Assembly: GCF_000423465.1 (NCBI RefSeq)
Contig: NZ_AUIA01000026.1
Coordinates: forward strand, 1 to 55,673
DNA from: Propionicicella superfundia DSM 22317
GTDB taxonomy: Bacteria; Actinomycetota; Actinomycetes; Propionibacteriales; Propionibacteriaceae
Reading direction: 5' to 3'
Length of the DNA stretch: 55,673 nucleotides
Part shown: positions 34,238 to 43,248 of the stretch, piece by piece
How positions within the stretch are numbered: position 1 is the stretch's first letter
Layout of the letters: the number at the start of each line of letters is the position of its first letter
Translations under genes and position numbers: made by a program
The notes under the pieces: generated by a model
Seen by the model: only the letters and a program-made list of their open reading frames with translations
What the model was told of the DNA's origin: nothing
Databases searched by the model: none

Positions 34238-35089
34238 ATGCCCAGGCTCTCGGTGCTGATGACGGCCAAGGACGCGGCCGCGACGATCGGCGAGGCGGTT
34301 CGCTCGGTGGTGCGTGCGCTGCCGGCGGACGCGGAGCTGATCGTCCTCGACGACGGGTCGCGCGACGACACGGCCGTGGTCGCCGGGACGGCCGGCGACG
34401 CGCGGGTGCGGGTGCTGCGGGAGGAGCTCAACGTCGGCTATGCGCGGGCGCGTTCCGCCCTGCTGTCCCGGTCCGACAGCGAGTTCGTCGCGATCATGGA
34501 CGCCGACGACGTGTGCTTTCCCTGGCGATTCCGCCACCAGGCCCGCGCGCTCGGGTCGGCCGATCTCGTGACGTCCCCCGTCGTCCGGTTCTCGACCCCG
34601 CCGCTGCGGCTCCACCCGGGAATCCCGTACCCCATCGCGGAGCGGGCCATGGCGCTGCACCTGCTCATCGGCTGCCCGCTCGCGCACCCGACCCTGATGG
34701 CGAAGAGGTCCGTCGTCGACGCGCTCGGCGGCTACCGGGAGGTCGTGGCCGAGGACTACGACCTGTACCTGCGGGCGGTCACCGGCGGGTTCCGGCTCGC
34801 ACGCACCGGGGTCCCCTGCGTGGCGTACCGGACGCACGCCCGCCAGGCGAGCGCCCAGGTCGACTACCCGGCCCGGATGGCGGCCGACGGCACCTTCCAG
34901 GATGCCGTGGACGACTTCCTCCGCGACGAGTTCGGCTATGTGCGTCCGGCCGGTGAGCGGGGCGTCCCGGGACGTTTCGCGCCGTGGGAGCGGATCGACG
35001 CCATCCTGCGCCGGGAGGTGCGCGCCCGCGGCCTGGGGTTCACCCAGCGTCACCTGCTGCGGCGGTACCGCGTCAGGGCGCTGCCGTGA
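34238..35089 (+). CDS. Glycosyltransferase family 2, last gene of lasso operon
   Basis: 283 residues, GT-A fold. N-terminal LSVLMTAKDAAATIGEAVRS, nucleotide-binding IVLDDGSRDDT, the metal-binding AIMDADDV and EDYDLYLRAVTGGF near the acceptor site. It starts 10 bp after the nucleotidyltransferase gene in the same direction, so it is co-transcribed with the lasso genes. It may glycosylate the lasso peptide, or it may belong to the surrounding polysaccharide locus. Confidence 0.85.
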   Translation: MPRLSVLMTAKDAAATIGEAVRSVVRALPADAELIVLDDGSRDDTAVVAGTAGDARVRVLREELNVGYARARSALLSRSDSEFVAIMDADDVCFPWRFRHQARALGSADLVTSPVVRFSTPPLRLHPGIPYPIAERAMALHLLIGCPLAHPTLMAKRSVVDALGGYREVVAEDYDLYLRAVTGGFRLARTGVPCVAYRTHARQASAQVDYPARMAADGTFQDAVDDFLRDEFGYVRPAGERGVPGRFAPWERIDAILRREVRARGLGFTQRHLLRRYRVRALP

Positions 35090-35133
35090 GGAGCCCCGGT
35101 GCGGGGACGTGGCGGCGGTGCCGCCGGGCCGGG

Positions 35134-35403
35134 TCAGTCCGCGGCGGGCGGGTCGGCCAGCAGCCGCTTGGCCTCCAATTGCGCGACGAAGGCGGCGGCG
35201 TCCCGCTCGGCGGTCGCCGCGTCGATGCCGAACTCGGCGACGAGACGGGCCGCGAGCTCGGGAAGGCTGCGCTCCTCGGTGAGCTCTTTCGCCAGGATCG
35301 CCCCGGCCGCGTTGGTTGTCAGGTAGGTCGAGTTCTGGAGGTCGAGGATCACGAGCTCCCCGTCGATCTCCTGCCAGGTCAGTCCCTCGGGTCGAATCCT
35401 CAC
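35134..35403 (-). CDS. PqqD-type RRE protein (lasso B1)
   Basis: 89 residues from a GTG with GGAGG upstream. The winged-helix RRE fold is clear: VRIRPEGLTWQEIDGELVIL, DLQNSTYLTTNAAGAILAKEL, then the C-terminal helices. It binds the precursor leader and presents it to the B2 protease and cyclase. It is on the opposite strand, facing the end of the lasso operon and divergent from the next glycosyltransferase, so it has its own promoter. No other RRE is visible in the window. Confidence 0.88.
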   Translation of the reverse strand: MRIRPEGLTWQEIDGELVILDLQNSTYLTTNAAGAILAKELTEERSLPELAARLVAEFGIDAATAERDAAAFVAQLEAKRLLADPPAAD

Positions 35404-35576
35404 GGTGCGTCCTCCCGCCTGCGTCACCTCACGTCCCGCTCCGGGACGGCCGACCGCACGACTGGCCGCTGTCGGAGGCTCACCTATAGTAAGGCAAAGG
35501 TGCTTGTGTCGGCCGTGGCGGGGGGAGACCCGACGCGCGGCCGGGACGGTCCGCTCCGACGGACGGGAGGTCGACC

Positions 35577-36704
35577 GTGACGGCAGCCACGCCCGTGGCC
35601 CTCGCTCACGACTACGTCACCCAGCGTGGCGGGGCGGAGCGTGTGGTGGCGATCATGGCCGAGGCGTTCCCCGGCGCTCCCCTGTACACGACGCTCTACG
35701 AGCCGTCGGCGACGTTCGCCGACTTCGAGTCCCTCGACATCCGGACGTCCGTGCTCGACAAGGTACCGGCCTTCCGGCACGATCACCGGCGGGCGCTGCC
35801 CTTCTACGCTCCGGTGGTGTCGCGCATGACCGTGGACGCCGACGTCGTCGTCGCCAGCTCGTCGGGCTGGGCGCACGGCATGGCGTGCACGGGCCGCAAG
35901 ATCGTCTACTGTCACGCGCCGGCGCGGTGGCTGTACCAGGAGGAGCGCTACGTCGGTCCCGCCGAGGGGAGCCTGTCGGACCGGCTGCGGCGCCGGGCGT
36001 CCCTGGCGGCCCTGGCCGTCCTCGGGCCCGCGCTGCGGTCGTGGGATCACAGGCAGGCGGCGACGGCCGACCGCTACCTGGTGAACTCGTCGGTGATCCG
36101 TCGGGCGGTGGCCGACACGTACGGCATCGACGCCGAGGTGCTGGCGCCGCCGCCGGCGATGAGCCCCGACGGTCCCGAGACGCCGGTCGCGGGGCTGACC
36201 GGCGGGCCGTTCGTGCTGTGCGTGGCGCGGCTGCTGCCGTACAAGAACGTGGACGTCGTCATCTCGGCCGTGCAGCGGATCGACGGGCTGTCGCTGGCGG
36301 TCGTCGGGCGCGGTCCCGACGAGGAGCGGCTGCGGGAACTCGCGGCGGCCGACCCGACGATCCACATCCTCGGCGGCGTGTCCGAGGAGGAGCTGCGCTG
36401 GCTGTACGGACACGCGGCGGGGCTCGTCGCCGCGTCCTACGAGGACTTCGGGCTGACCCCGCTGGAGGCGGCGTCCTTCGGCAAGCCGACGGCGGCGCTG
36501 CACGGCGGCGGGTACCTGGACACCATCGCGCCCGGCGTCAACGGGCTCTTCTTCTCCGAGCCCGTGCCGTCGCAGGTGAGCGAGGGCGTCGGCCGGCTGG
36601 TGGACACCGACTGGGACGAGGCGGCGATCCGTGCGCATGCCGAGTCGTTCGGCAAGGCACGCTTCTGCGACCGATTGCGGGATGTCGTTGCCGACGTCTC
36701 CTGA
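35577..36704 (+). CDS. Glycosyltransferase family 4
   Basis: 375 residues from a GTG with GGGAGGT upstream. Start VALAHDYVTQRGGAERVVAI, acceptor-domain DADVVVASSSGWAHGM and KIVYCHAPARWLY (as in WbaZ-like mannosyltransferases), then the GT-B donor site LCVARLLPYKNVDVVISAV and YEDFGLTPLEAASFGKPT. It overlaps the PAP2 gene at its 3' end and begins the rightward polysaccharide gene group. Confidence 0.9.
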   Translation: MTAATPVALAHDYVTQRGGAERVVAIMAEAFPGAPLYTTLYEPSATFADFESLDIRTSVLDKVPAFRHDHRRALPFYAPVVSRMTVDADVVVASSSGWAHGMACTGRKIVYCHAPARWLYQEERYVGPAEGSLSDRLRRRASLAALAVLGPALRSWDHRQAATADRYLVNSSVIRRAVADTYGIDAEVLAPPPAMSPDGPETPVAGLTGGPFVLCVARLLPYKNVDVVISAVQRIDGLSLAVVGRGPDEERLRELAAADPTIHILGGVSEEELRWLYGHAAGLVAASYEDFGLTPLEAASFGKPTAALHGGGYLDTIAPGVNGLFFSEPVPSQVSEGVGRLVDTDWDEAAIRAHAESFGKARFCDRLRDVVADVS

Positions 36705-37518
36705 CGCGGGGTCGCGCCGAGCCGTCCTGATCCTCGCCTCCGTCGTGGCCGCGGCGGTGCTGTACGGCGTGGCGAACTGGACGGGGCCGGGTCAGGCGAC
36801 GGACTCCACGCTCATGGCCGTCGGCCTCGGGCTGACGGAGCTGGGCTTCCCGCTCGAACCGCTGCGGGTGGCGCGGACGCTCTCGGTCGCCCTCGTGGGG
36901 GTCGTCGTGTCCGTCGGGCTGGTCGTCGCCGCGGCACGGCGCCGCTGGGCCTCCGCGGTGCGCGGCGGGCTGCTGGTGGCCCTGACCGCGGCGGGGGCGA
37001 TGCTGTTGCGGACGTTCCTGCCGCGACCGTGGCTCGGCGACGACACCTATCCGTTCAACACCTGGCCCAGTGTCCATGCGGCGACGGCGACGGCTCTCGT
37101 CCTCGCCGGGGCGGGGCTGCTCCCGCCGTCGGCCCGGACGAGCGCCACCCGGCGGGGACTCGTCGTCCTGATCGGCGCGCTGGGGGCCTTGTCCATCGTG
37201 ACGCTCGCCCACCGTCCCAGCGACGTCGTGTGCAGCATCCTGCTCGCCGGGGCGTTCGCCCGGCTGGTCCTGCCGCCGGCCGCCCCCGCCGACGGACCCG
37301 GGGAGGCGGGAGCCGGGATCGCGCCCGCGGACGCCGTCCCGCTGTGGCAGCTCGGCCTGCTCGCGGTGTCCGCCACGATCCTGACGGTCGCGTTCGCGGT
37401 CAGCGGGGCGTTCCTGCTCGGCGTGCTGGTCAACGTCGTCTGGTTGTGGTTCGCCGCCGCCATGGCGGTCACGCCCGTGCGGTGCCGACGTCCGCGGCCT
37501 CCAGCCGAAGGGCGATAG
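36682..37518 (+). CDS. PAP2-family membrane phosphatase
   Basis: 278 residues from an ATG inside the end of the glycosyltransferase gene. Six or more membrane segments. The PAP2 signature is readable as FLPRP, WPSVHAATATAL (the PSGH motif with Val in place of Gly) and LAHRPSDVV (His nucleophile and Asp). It probably dephosphorylates a polyprenyl or other lipid pyrophosphate used in glycan assembly. Confidence 0.82.
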   Translation: MSLPTSPDAGSRRAVLILASVVAAAVLYGVANWTGPGQATDSTLMAVGLGLTELGFPLEPLRVARTLSVALVGVVVSVGLVVAAARRRWASAVRGGLLVALTAAGAMLLRTFLPRPWLGDDTYPFNTWPSVHAATATALVLAGAGLLPPSARTSATRRGLVVLIGALGALSIVTLAHRPSDVVCSILLAGAFARLVLPPAAPADGPGEAGAGIAPADAVPLWQLGLLAVSATILTVAFAVSGAFLLGVLVNVVWLWFAAAMAVTPVRCRRPRPPAEGR

Positions 37519-37646
37519 TCGGTCAGGTCGATGTCGTCATCCAGCATGACGCGATCGGAGCGGGTCGCAAATGTGCGACTCGGGACAGGGACGCTCCCGT
37601 ACACCGCTCTGTTAGTCTCGGGCGCGAAGCGAGGGGAGGCGCGTCG

Positions 37647-38870
37647 ATGGGGGCTGCGGACTCGGCGATCTCGGTGTCGGGCCTTTCGAAGGTCTACCGC
37701 ATCCGGTCGTCGTCCAAACACCGGCCGACGCGGGCGACCGAGGCCATCGTGCACCGCCTGCGGCACCCGTTCGAGAAGGTCGAGTACGAGGACTTCCACG
37801 CGTTGGAGGACGTCGACTTCGAGATCCCGTTCGGCGAGGCGGTCGGCATCATCGGCCGGAACGGGGCGGGGAAGTCCACGCTGCTGAAGATCCTCACCCG
37901 AATCACCGCGCCCACGACCGGCCGGATCGAGCTCGGCGGCCGCGTCGGCAGCCTGCTGGAGGTCGGGACGGGCTTCCACCCCGAGCTCACCGGGCGCGAG
38001 AACATCTTCCTCAACGGGTCGCTGCTCGGCATGCGGCGGGCCGAGATCGTCCGCCGCTTCGACGAGATCGTCGCGTTCTCCGGGGTGGAGAAGTTCCTCG
38101 ACACCCCGGTCAAGCGGTACTCGTCGGGCATGTACGTGCGGCTCGCGTTCTCCGTCGCCGCCCATCTCGAGACCGAGATCCTGGCCATCGACGAGGTGCT
38201 GGCGGTCGGCGACGCCGAGTTCCGAAACAAGTCCCTGGCGAAGATGCGCGACGTCGCCAAGGACGGCCGCACGGTGTTGTACGTCAGCCACCAGATGGCG
38301 ACCGTGACCGCCCTGTGCACGAGCGCGATCTTCCTGTCCGCCGGCCGGCTCGTGCACAGCGGCACGGTGGACGACGTCCTCCAGTTGTATCGGGACAGCT
38401 TCGAGACCGTGGCCGAGACGACCGCCGTCGCGGCACGCAGGCCCGGGACGGGCGAACTGCGGACCAGCGACGTCCGGGTCGCCGACACCGTCTTCGGGAG
38501 CACCGAGGACAAGGTGATCGAGATCGACGTCCCGGCCAACGCCGAGTCGATCGGCTCGTACTTCATCTCGTGCCACATCAACGACGACAACGGGGTGCTC
38601 GTCACCAAGTGCGACTCCCGTCTGGTCGAGGCGTGGTTCGACCCCGAGCAGGAGCAGCGGGTGCGCCTCACCGTGGCGGGGCTGTGGTTCACCCCGGGCC
38701 GCTACACCGTCGACGTGTTCCTGTGCCGGATGGGCATCCTGGACGCGTGGGAGGCGGCGGCGTCCTTCGAGGTGCTGCCCGAACTGCCCTACCCCGAGTC
38801 GATGAACGACGAGGCGATCCAGGGCTCCCTCGTGCTCAGCAACTTCACCTATGAACGGAGCGGATCGTGA
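37647..38870 (+). CDS. wzt: Polysaccharide ABC exporter ATPase (Wzt-like)
   Basis: 407 residues from an ATG with GGGGAGG upstream. The ATPase domain has Walker A GRNGAGKST, the Wzt/TagH-type LLEVGTGFHPELTGRENIFL, signature RYSSGMYVRLAFSVA, Walker B ILAIDEVLAVGD and SHQMATV. A C-terminal domain of about 150 residues (from GELRTSDVRVADTVFG) is a Wzt-C-type beta-sandwich that recognises the glycan chain end. The stop overlaps the permease start by GTGA. Confidence 0.93.
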   Translation: MGAADSAISVSGLSKVYRIRSSSKHRPTRATEAIVHRLRHPFEKVEYEDFHALEDVDFEIPFGEAVGIIGRNGAGKSTLLKILTRITAPTTGRIELGGRVGSLLEVGTGFHPELTGRENIFLNGSLLGMRRAEIVRRFDEIVAFSGVEKFLDTPVKRYSSGMYVRLAFSVAAHLETEILAIDEVLAVGDAEFRNKSLAKMRDVAKDGRTVLYVSHQMATVTALCTSAIFLSAGRLVHSGTVDDVLQLYRDSFETVAETTAVAARRPGTGELRTSDVRVADTVFGSTEDKVIEIDVPANAESIGSYFISCHINDDNGVLVTKCDSRLVEAWFDPEQEQRVRLTVAGLWFTPGRYTVDVFLCRMGILDAWEAAASFEVLPELPYPESMNDEAIQGSLVLSNFTYERSGS

Positions 38871-39685
38871 GCCGGATGGTCATCACTCCGCCCGGACGCC
38901 TCAATCTGCCGCGGTGGCGGGAGCTGTGGGACGCTCGCGAGGTCGCCTACCGCTTCGGGCAGCGCGACGTCATCCTGCGCTACCGGCAGACGGCGGTCGG
39001 CATCGTCTGGGTGCTGCTGCAACCGCTCGTCGCGGCCGGGATCTTCTCCATCGTGTTCGGCAATCTGGCGGGTCTGCCGACCGACGGCGTCCCGTACTTC
39101 CTGTTCAGCTACATCGGCATGCTCGCCTGGAACCTGTTCAACGGGCTGGTGAGCCGGGCGTCCGGGTCGCTCGTGGCCAACCAGGCGCTGGTCGCGAAGG
39201 TGTTCTTCCCGCGGATGCTGGTGCCGATCTCGTCGCTGTTCGCGGTGCTTCTGGACTTCGGCGTGGCGCTCGTGCTGGGGGTCGTGCTGCTCGTCGTCTA
39301 CGGAGTGAACCCGGGGTGGGGCGTGCTGCTCATGCCGGTGTGGCTGGTGTGCCTGCTGATGTTTGCGCTCGGGATCTCGCTGGCGGCGTCGGCGTGGATG
39401 GTGAAGTACCGCGACGTGACGTACGTGATCCCGTGGCTGCTGCAGGTCGGCCTGTACGCGACGCCGATCGCGTACTCGCTCAGTGCCGTCCCGGAGGCGT
39501 TCCGCTGGCTGTTCTACGCCAATCCGCTCGCCTGGCTGGTCGAGCTGTTCCGTGCCAGCATGCTCGGCACGACGCCGAGCGAGGCGTGGCTCGCCCCGGC
39601 CGCCGTGGCCGCGAGCGTGGTCGTGCTGTTCCTCGGCGTGCTGGTCTTCCAGAGCCGCGAGCGGGAGTTCGCCGACCTCATCTGA
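38867..39685 (+). CDS. wzm: Polysaccharide ABC exporter permease (Wzm-like)
   Basis: 272 residues, ABC-2-type permease with six membrane segments: RQTAVGIVWVLLQPLVAAGI, PYFLFSYIGMLAWNLFNGLV, LFAVLLDFGVALVLGVVLL, LVCLLMFALGISLAASAW, YVIPWLLQVGLYATPIAYSL and the last near VVVLFLGVLVF. Partner of the Wzt-like ATPase directly upstream. Together they export a lipid-linked glycan completed in the cytosol. Confidence 0.93.
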   Translation: MSRMVITPPGRLNLPRWRELWDAREVAYRFGQRDVILRYRQTAVGIVWVLLQPLVAAGIFSIVFGNLAGLPTDGVPYFLFSYIGMLAWNLFNGLVSRASGSLVANQALVAKVFFPRMLVPISSLFAVLLDFGVALVLGVVLLVVYGVNPGWGVLLMPVWLVCLLMFALGISLAASAWMVKYRDVTYVIPWLLQVGLYATPIAYSLSAVPEAFRWLFYANPLAWLVELFRASMLGTTPSEAWLAPAAVAASVVVLFLGVLVFQSREREFADLI

Positions 39686-39742
39686 CCTCGACCCGTGCAG
39701 GCCCGGGCCGGTCCCATCCATGCTCGCTGTCGGGCGGGGCTT

Positions 39743-39834
39743 TCGCGTAGCTACGTTCCGGCCGGGAAGCTACGGGGGGACCGGTAGCGTCGCGGCCTTG
39801 GCGTAGCGTCCTGGCCCGGAGCGTAGCTACGCGG
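39743..39834. repeat. GTAGC palindrome cluster between convergent genes
   Basis: CGTAGCTACG occurs at 39746-39755 and 39822-39831, with further GTAGC and GCTACG units between them. CGTAGCT and AGCTACG near 39746-39774 can pair around TTCCGGCCGGGA. The site lies between the 3' ends of wzm and the leftward glycosyltransferase, so it may act as a two-way terminator. Confidence 0.5.
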
Positions 39835-39838
39835 CTGG

Positions 39839-40915
39839 TCAGGAGGTGACGGCGGTGAGCCAGGCGTCGATCGGCCTGACGGCGTTGGCCCAGGTCAGCT
39901 CGGTGAGGGCGAACCCCCGCCCCGCGTGGGGGGCCGGTTCTTCGTGACGGTGGGCGAGACGCTCGACGATCCAGGACGCCCAGGCCGCCGGGTCGTCGCT
40001 GACGAACGCCGGGCTCTCGTCGAACGCGTTGGCGCCGTCGGGCGTGGCGACGACCGCCGCCCCGGAGGCCAGCGACTCGGCGAACTTCACCGCGGCTCCG
40101 ACGCCCAGGCGGACGGGGACGGCGACGACGGTCGCGGCCGCCGTGAAGGAGGCCAGGTCGGGAACGCGTCCGACCGCCTCCATTCCGGGCGGCCAGCCGG
40201 TGACGTCCCCGGTGCCCGAACCGGCCACGAGCGCGCGCGCCTCGGGAGCGGCGGCGTGCACGGCGGGCCACACCTCGCGGACGAACCACTCCAGGCCGAG
40301 GGTGTTGGGCAGCCACGACCAGGATCCGAAGAGCGCCACCACCGGACGTTCCCGGGAGAACTCGACCTCCGGCCACTCCGCGGGATCGACCCCGAGCGGC
40401 GCCGCGAACGTCTTGTCCGCGGCGGCGGGATGGTGCGCGACGAACCGCTCCCGTTCCGTCTCCGAGCAGGTCGTCAGCGCCGTGAACCGCCGCGCCGCCG
40501 CCTCCTCCTCGGCCAGCGCCGCCTGCGCGGCCTCGTCCTCGCCGCGCCGCAGCAGCCAGTCGCTCATGACGTTGTGGACGTCCAGCAGGATCGGCACCGT
40601 GAGCGCGTCGCCGGGAGGCAGCAGCCAACTCGAGTCGAGGTGCGAGACGACGACGGCATCGCAGTCGGCGCGCAGGATGCGCCGCCGGAAGCGGGCCACG
40701 AGCACCGGGAGCGGACGGCCGAGGATCGAGATCCCGAGGCGGCGGGTGGGCGTCAGCGCCGCGATGCTCGCCGGATTCTGCTCCCCGTCCAGCGCGAGGA
40801 CGTCGACACGGTGCCCGAGCGCGATGAGCGCCCGGATCTGGTGGTACTGCCGTCGCTGGCCACCTTGGCCCGACTTGTCCGGAGTCTCGGTGCTGATCCA
40901 GAGGACACGCGCCAT
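39839..40915 (-). CDS. Glycosyltransferase family 4
   Basis: 358 residues from an ATG with GGGAGAG upstream. VLWISTETPDKSGQGGQRRQ start, VVVSHLDSSWLL, LLDVHNVMSDWL, TTCSETERERF, donor-domain VVALFGSWSWLPNTLGLEWF and RLGVGAAVKFAESLASGAAVV. This is a GT1/GT4-type domain pattern. It is the last gene of a leftward run of four glycosyltransferases (44406 to 39839). Confidence 0.88.
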   Translation of the reverse strand: MARVLWISTETPDKSGQGGQRRQYHQIRALIALGHRVDVLALDGEQNPASIAALTPTRRLGISILGRPLPVLVARFRRRILRADCDAVVVSHLDSSWLLPPGDALTVPILLDVHNVMSDWLLRRGEDEAAQAALAEEEAAARRFTALTTCSETERERFVAHHPAAADKTFAAPLGVDPAEWPEVEFSRERPVVALFGSWSWLPNTLGLEWFVREVWPAVHAAAPEARALVAGSGTGDVTGWPPGMEAVGRVPDLASFTAAATVVAVPVRLGVGAAVKFAESLASGAAVVATPDGANAFDESPAFVSDDPAAWASWIVERLAHRHEEPAPHAGRGFALTELTWANAVRPIDAWLTAVTS

Positions 40916-40955
40916 CGGCTCTCCCTCTCCCTGGCTGACCAGGGTATCGGACCGG

Positions 40956-42149
40956 TCAGCGCGGGCGCGCGGCAGCCGACCAGACCGCCGAGACGGTCTC
41001 GGCCGTCGCCTCGGAGCTGAACCGGCTCCGCGCCGCGGCGGAGGCGGCGACGGCGCTCGCCCGGGCTCCGGCCGGGTCGCGCAGCACGGCGGACATCGCC
41101 GCGGCCAGCGCGGGCGGGTCGTGCGGGCCGACCAGGCGACCGACGGGCGTGGTGAGCACGGAGCCGTCGCCGAGACGGGTTCCGGCCGGGGCCTGCAGGA
41201 TCTCCCCGACACCCCCGCCGAGGGTCGCGACCACAGGGACGTGGCGAGCCATCGCCTCGACGATGACCTGGCCGAACGGCTCGGGGACGGGCGACGCGTG
41301 GACGAGGGCCGTGAAGCCGTCGATGGCCGCCCTCGGGTCGTCGGCCCACCCGGCGAAGTCCACCGCGTCAGCGATGCCGAGGCGGGCCGGCAGCCCCGAG
41401 ACCTCCTCGGCGTACGGCTGGTCGGAGAACAGGGCGGCGCCGACCACACGGAACCTCGCGGCCGGGAACTCCCGGGCGACGACGGCGGCGGCCTCGATGA
41501 ACTCCCGCTGCCCCTTCGTCTCGCTGATGCGGCCGAGGAGCCCGAACACCGGCGGGTCCGGATCCTCGTGACGATCGCGATAGGCGTCGGCGGGCAGGCC
41601 GGGGTGGGCCACCGAGACGCGCCTGGCCGGCAGGCGGGTCAGGCCGGCCACATCCGCCGAGTTGGCCACGACGTGCCGTGCTCGACGCGCCAGGAGCCGC
41701 ATGGCGGCGACGACCGGACGCGGAAGGTAGTCGGGGCTGAGCCGGTCGTGCAGGTGCCACACCCACGGCAGTCGGGCGCGGCATGCGGCCAGCTCGGTCA
41801 GCACGGCGGCCTTCAGCGTGTTGGCGACGACGAGGTCGGGGCGCAGCGTCCGCAGCCTGGCCGCCAGCTCCCGCGAGAAGGCCAGGGAGTCGCGGCCCGT
41901 GCGCGCCAGCACCCGCGGGTCGGTGAGGCCGCCGCGGCTCTGCGTCGCGGTGCGTTCGGCGAGCGGGAGCACCTCGGTGTGGACGCCGTGCCGGTCGAGC
42001 TCGGCGCGGAACGGGCCGTCGGCGAGCAGCAGCACCGTGACGTCCCACTGTGAACCGAGCGCGAGCAGGAGCCGCAGCAGGGCGATCTCGCCGCCGCCGA
42101 GCTGGCCGGTGTGGTCCACCACCACGACCCGCCGGGCCGCGGCGCTCAC
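40956..42149 (-). CDS. Glycosyltransferase family 4
   Basis: 397 residues from a GTG with GGAGGT upstream that overlaps the stop of the upstream glycosyltransferase. RVVVVDHTGQLGGGEIALLR start, LVVANTLKAAVLTELAA, VVANSADVAGLTRLPARRVS, donor site VFGLLGRISETKGQREFIEA and PVPEPFGQVIVEAMARHVPVV. Complete GT-B enzyme; sugar and linkage are not predictable. Confidence 0.9.
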   Translation of the reverse strand: MSAAARRVVVVDHTGQLGGGEIALLRLLLALGSQWDVTVLLLADGPFRAELDRHGVHTEVLPLAERTATQSRGGLTDPRVLARTGRDSLAFSRELAARLRTLRPDLVVANTLKAAVLTELAACRARLPWVWHLHDRLSPDYLPRPVVAAMRLLARRARHVVANSADVAGLTRLPARRVSVAHPGLPADAYRDRHEDPDPPVFGLLGRISETKGQREFIEAAAVVAREFPAARFRVVGAALFSDQPYAEEVSGLPARLGIADAVDFAGWADDPRAAIDGFTALVHASPVPEPFGQVIVEAMARHVPVVATLGGGVGEILQAPAGTRLGDGSVLTTPVGRLVGPHDPPALAAAMSAVLRDPAGARASAVAASAAARSRFSSEATAETVSAVWSAAARPR

Positions 42150-43180
42150 GGCGTACCTCCGAGGACGTCCTCGTAGAAGGTCCGCGTCGCGGCCGCCTGA
42201 GCCTCGGGGGTGAACGACGTGGCATGACGATCGCGGCCGACAGCGGCCAGGTGCGCGCGCAGGTCGGGGTTCTCGGCCAGCGTGCGCAGCGACGTTCCGG
42301 CCGCGGCGGCGTCGCCGGGGTCGAAGCCGTAGCGCAGGGTGGCCGCCGGCAGCGACTCGACGTGGCCGCCCGCGGCCGCCGCCACCACCGGCAGCCCCGC
42401 GGCCATCGCCTCCACGACGGTGAGACCGAAGGGCTCGGCCGGCGCGGTCGCCAGCAACAGCGAGCTGCGGGCCATGAGGGCGGGCACGTCGTCGCGGCGT
42501 CCCAGGAAGGCGACGGCGTCGGCGAGGCCCCGTTCCTGCGCCCGCGCCCGCAACTCCGCCTCCTGCGCGCCGCTGCCGGCGAGTTCGAGCCGCCAGCCGG
42601 CGGCGGCCAGCCCGGACGCGACGAAGGCGTCCAGTGCCAGACCGGTCTCCTTCTCGGCCTCCAGCCGCTGCGCGACGAGGACGATCGGGCGACGGTCCGC
42701 ACTCGGTTGCGTGGCCGCCGGGACGCCGGGGTGGATGATCCGGCTGTCGCCCTCGATCCGGTCGGCGACGAACCGGCTGATCGCGATCTGCCCGTCGAGC
42801 CGTCGTGCGATGAACGGGGACACCAGGGCGCCGAACCGGCTCGCCCCCCGATGGCGGGCGAAATGCCGGGTGGCGACCACGGGCGTCGGCTGGAGGCGTA
42901 CCCGCTGCGCCGCGGCGACGGCGAACTCGGCCTCGGTCATGTGGGCGTGGACGATGTCGGCGGGCCGCAGCCCTGCCCACAAGGCGCGCAGGACGTCCGC
43001 CTGGGAGTCGCCGGGCGCGAAGGCGACACCGCTGCCGGCCAGTGCCGCGCGCATCCGGTCGCCCTGCCCGCCGACCACGACCACCTCGTCGCCCATGCGG
43101 GCCTGGGCGGTGGCGAGCGTCGCCATGTAGCGCTCCACGCCGTAGAACGCATCCGAACGCACGACGTGGAGGATCCTCAT
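42146..43180 (-). CDS. Glycosyltransferase family 4
   Basis: 344 residues from an ATG with GGGGAAG upstream. RILHVVRSDAFYGVERYMAT start, DIVHAHMTEAEFAVAA, VATRHFARHRGASRFG, IAISRFVADRIEG, donor site IVLVAQRLEAEKETGLALDA and PAEPFGLTVVEAMAAGLPVV. Member of the leftward four-gene glycosyltransferase run; it overlaps the next gene by GTGA. Confidence 0.9.
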   Translation of the reverse strand: MRILHVVRSDAFYGVERYMATLATAQARMGDEVVVVGGQGDRMRAALAGSGVAFAPGDSQADVLRALWAGLRPADIVHAHMTEAEFAVAAAQRVRLQPTPVVATRHFARHRGASRFGALVSPFIARRLDGQIAISRFVADRIEGDSRIIHPGVPAATQPSADRRPIVLVAQRLEAEKETGLALDAFVASGLAAAGWRLELAGSGAQEAELRARAQERGLADAVAFLGRRDDVPALMARSSLLLATAPAEPFGLTVVEAMAAGLPVVAAAAGGHVESLPAATLRYGFDPGDAAAAGTSLRTLAENPDLRAHLAAVGRDRHATSFTPEAQAAATRTFYEDVLGGTP

Positions 43181-43248
43181 CGTCGCTTCCCCTCTGCCGT
43201 CCTCGTCGCTCACTCTAGTTGCACCGGCCATCAGGCCGGCAGGGTCGT

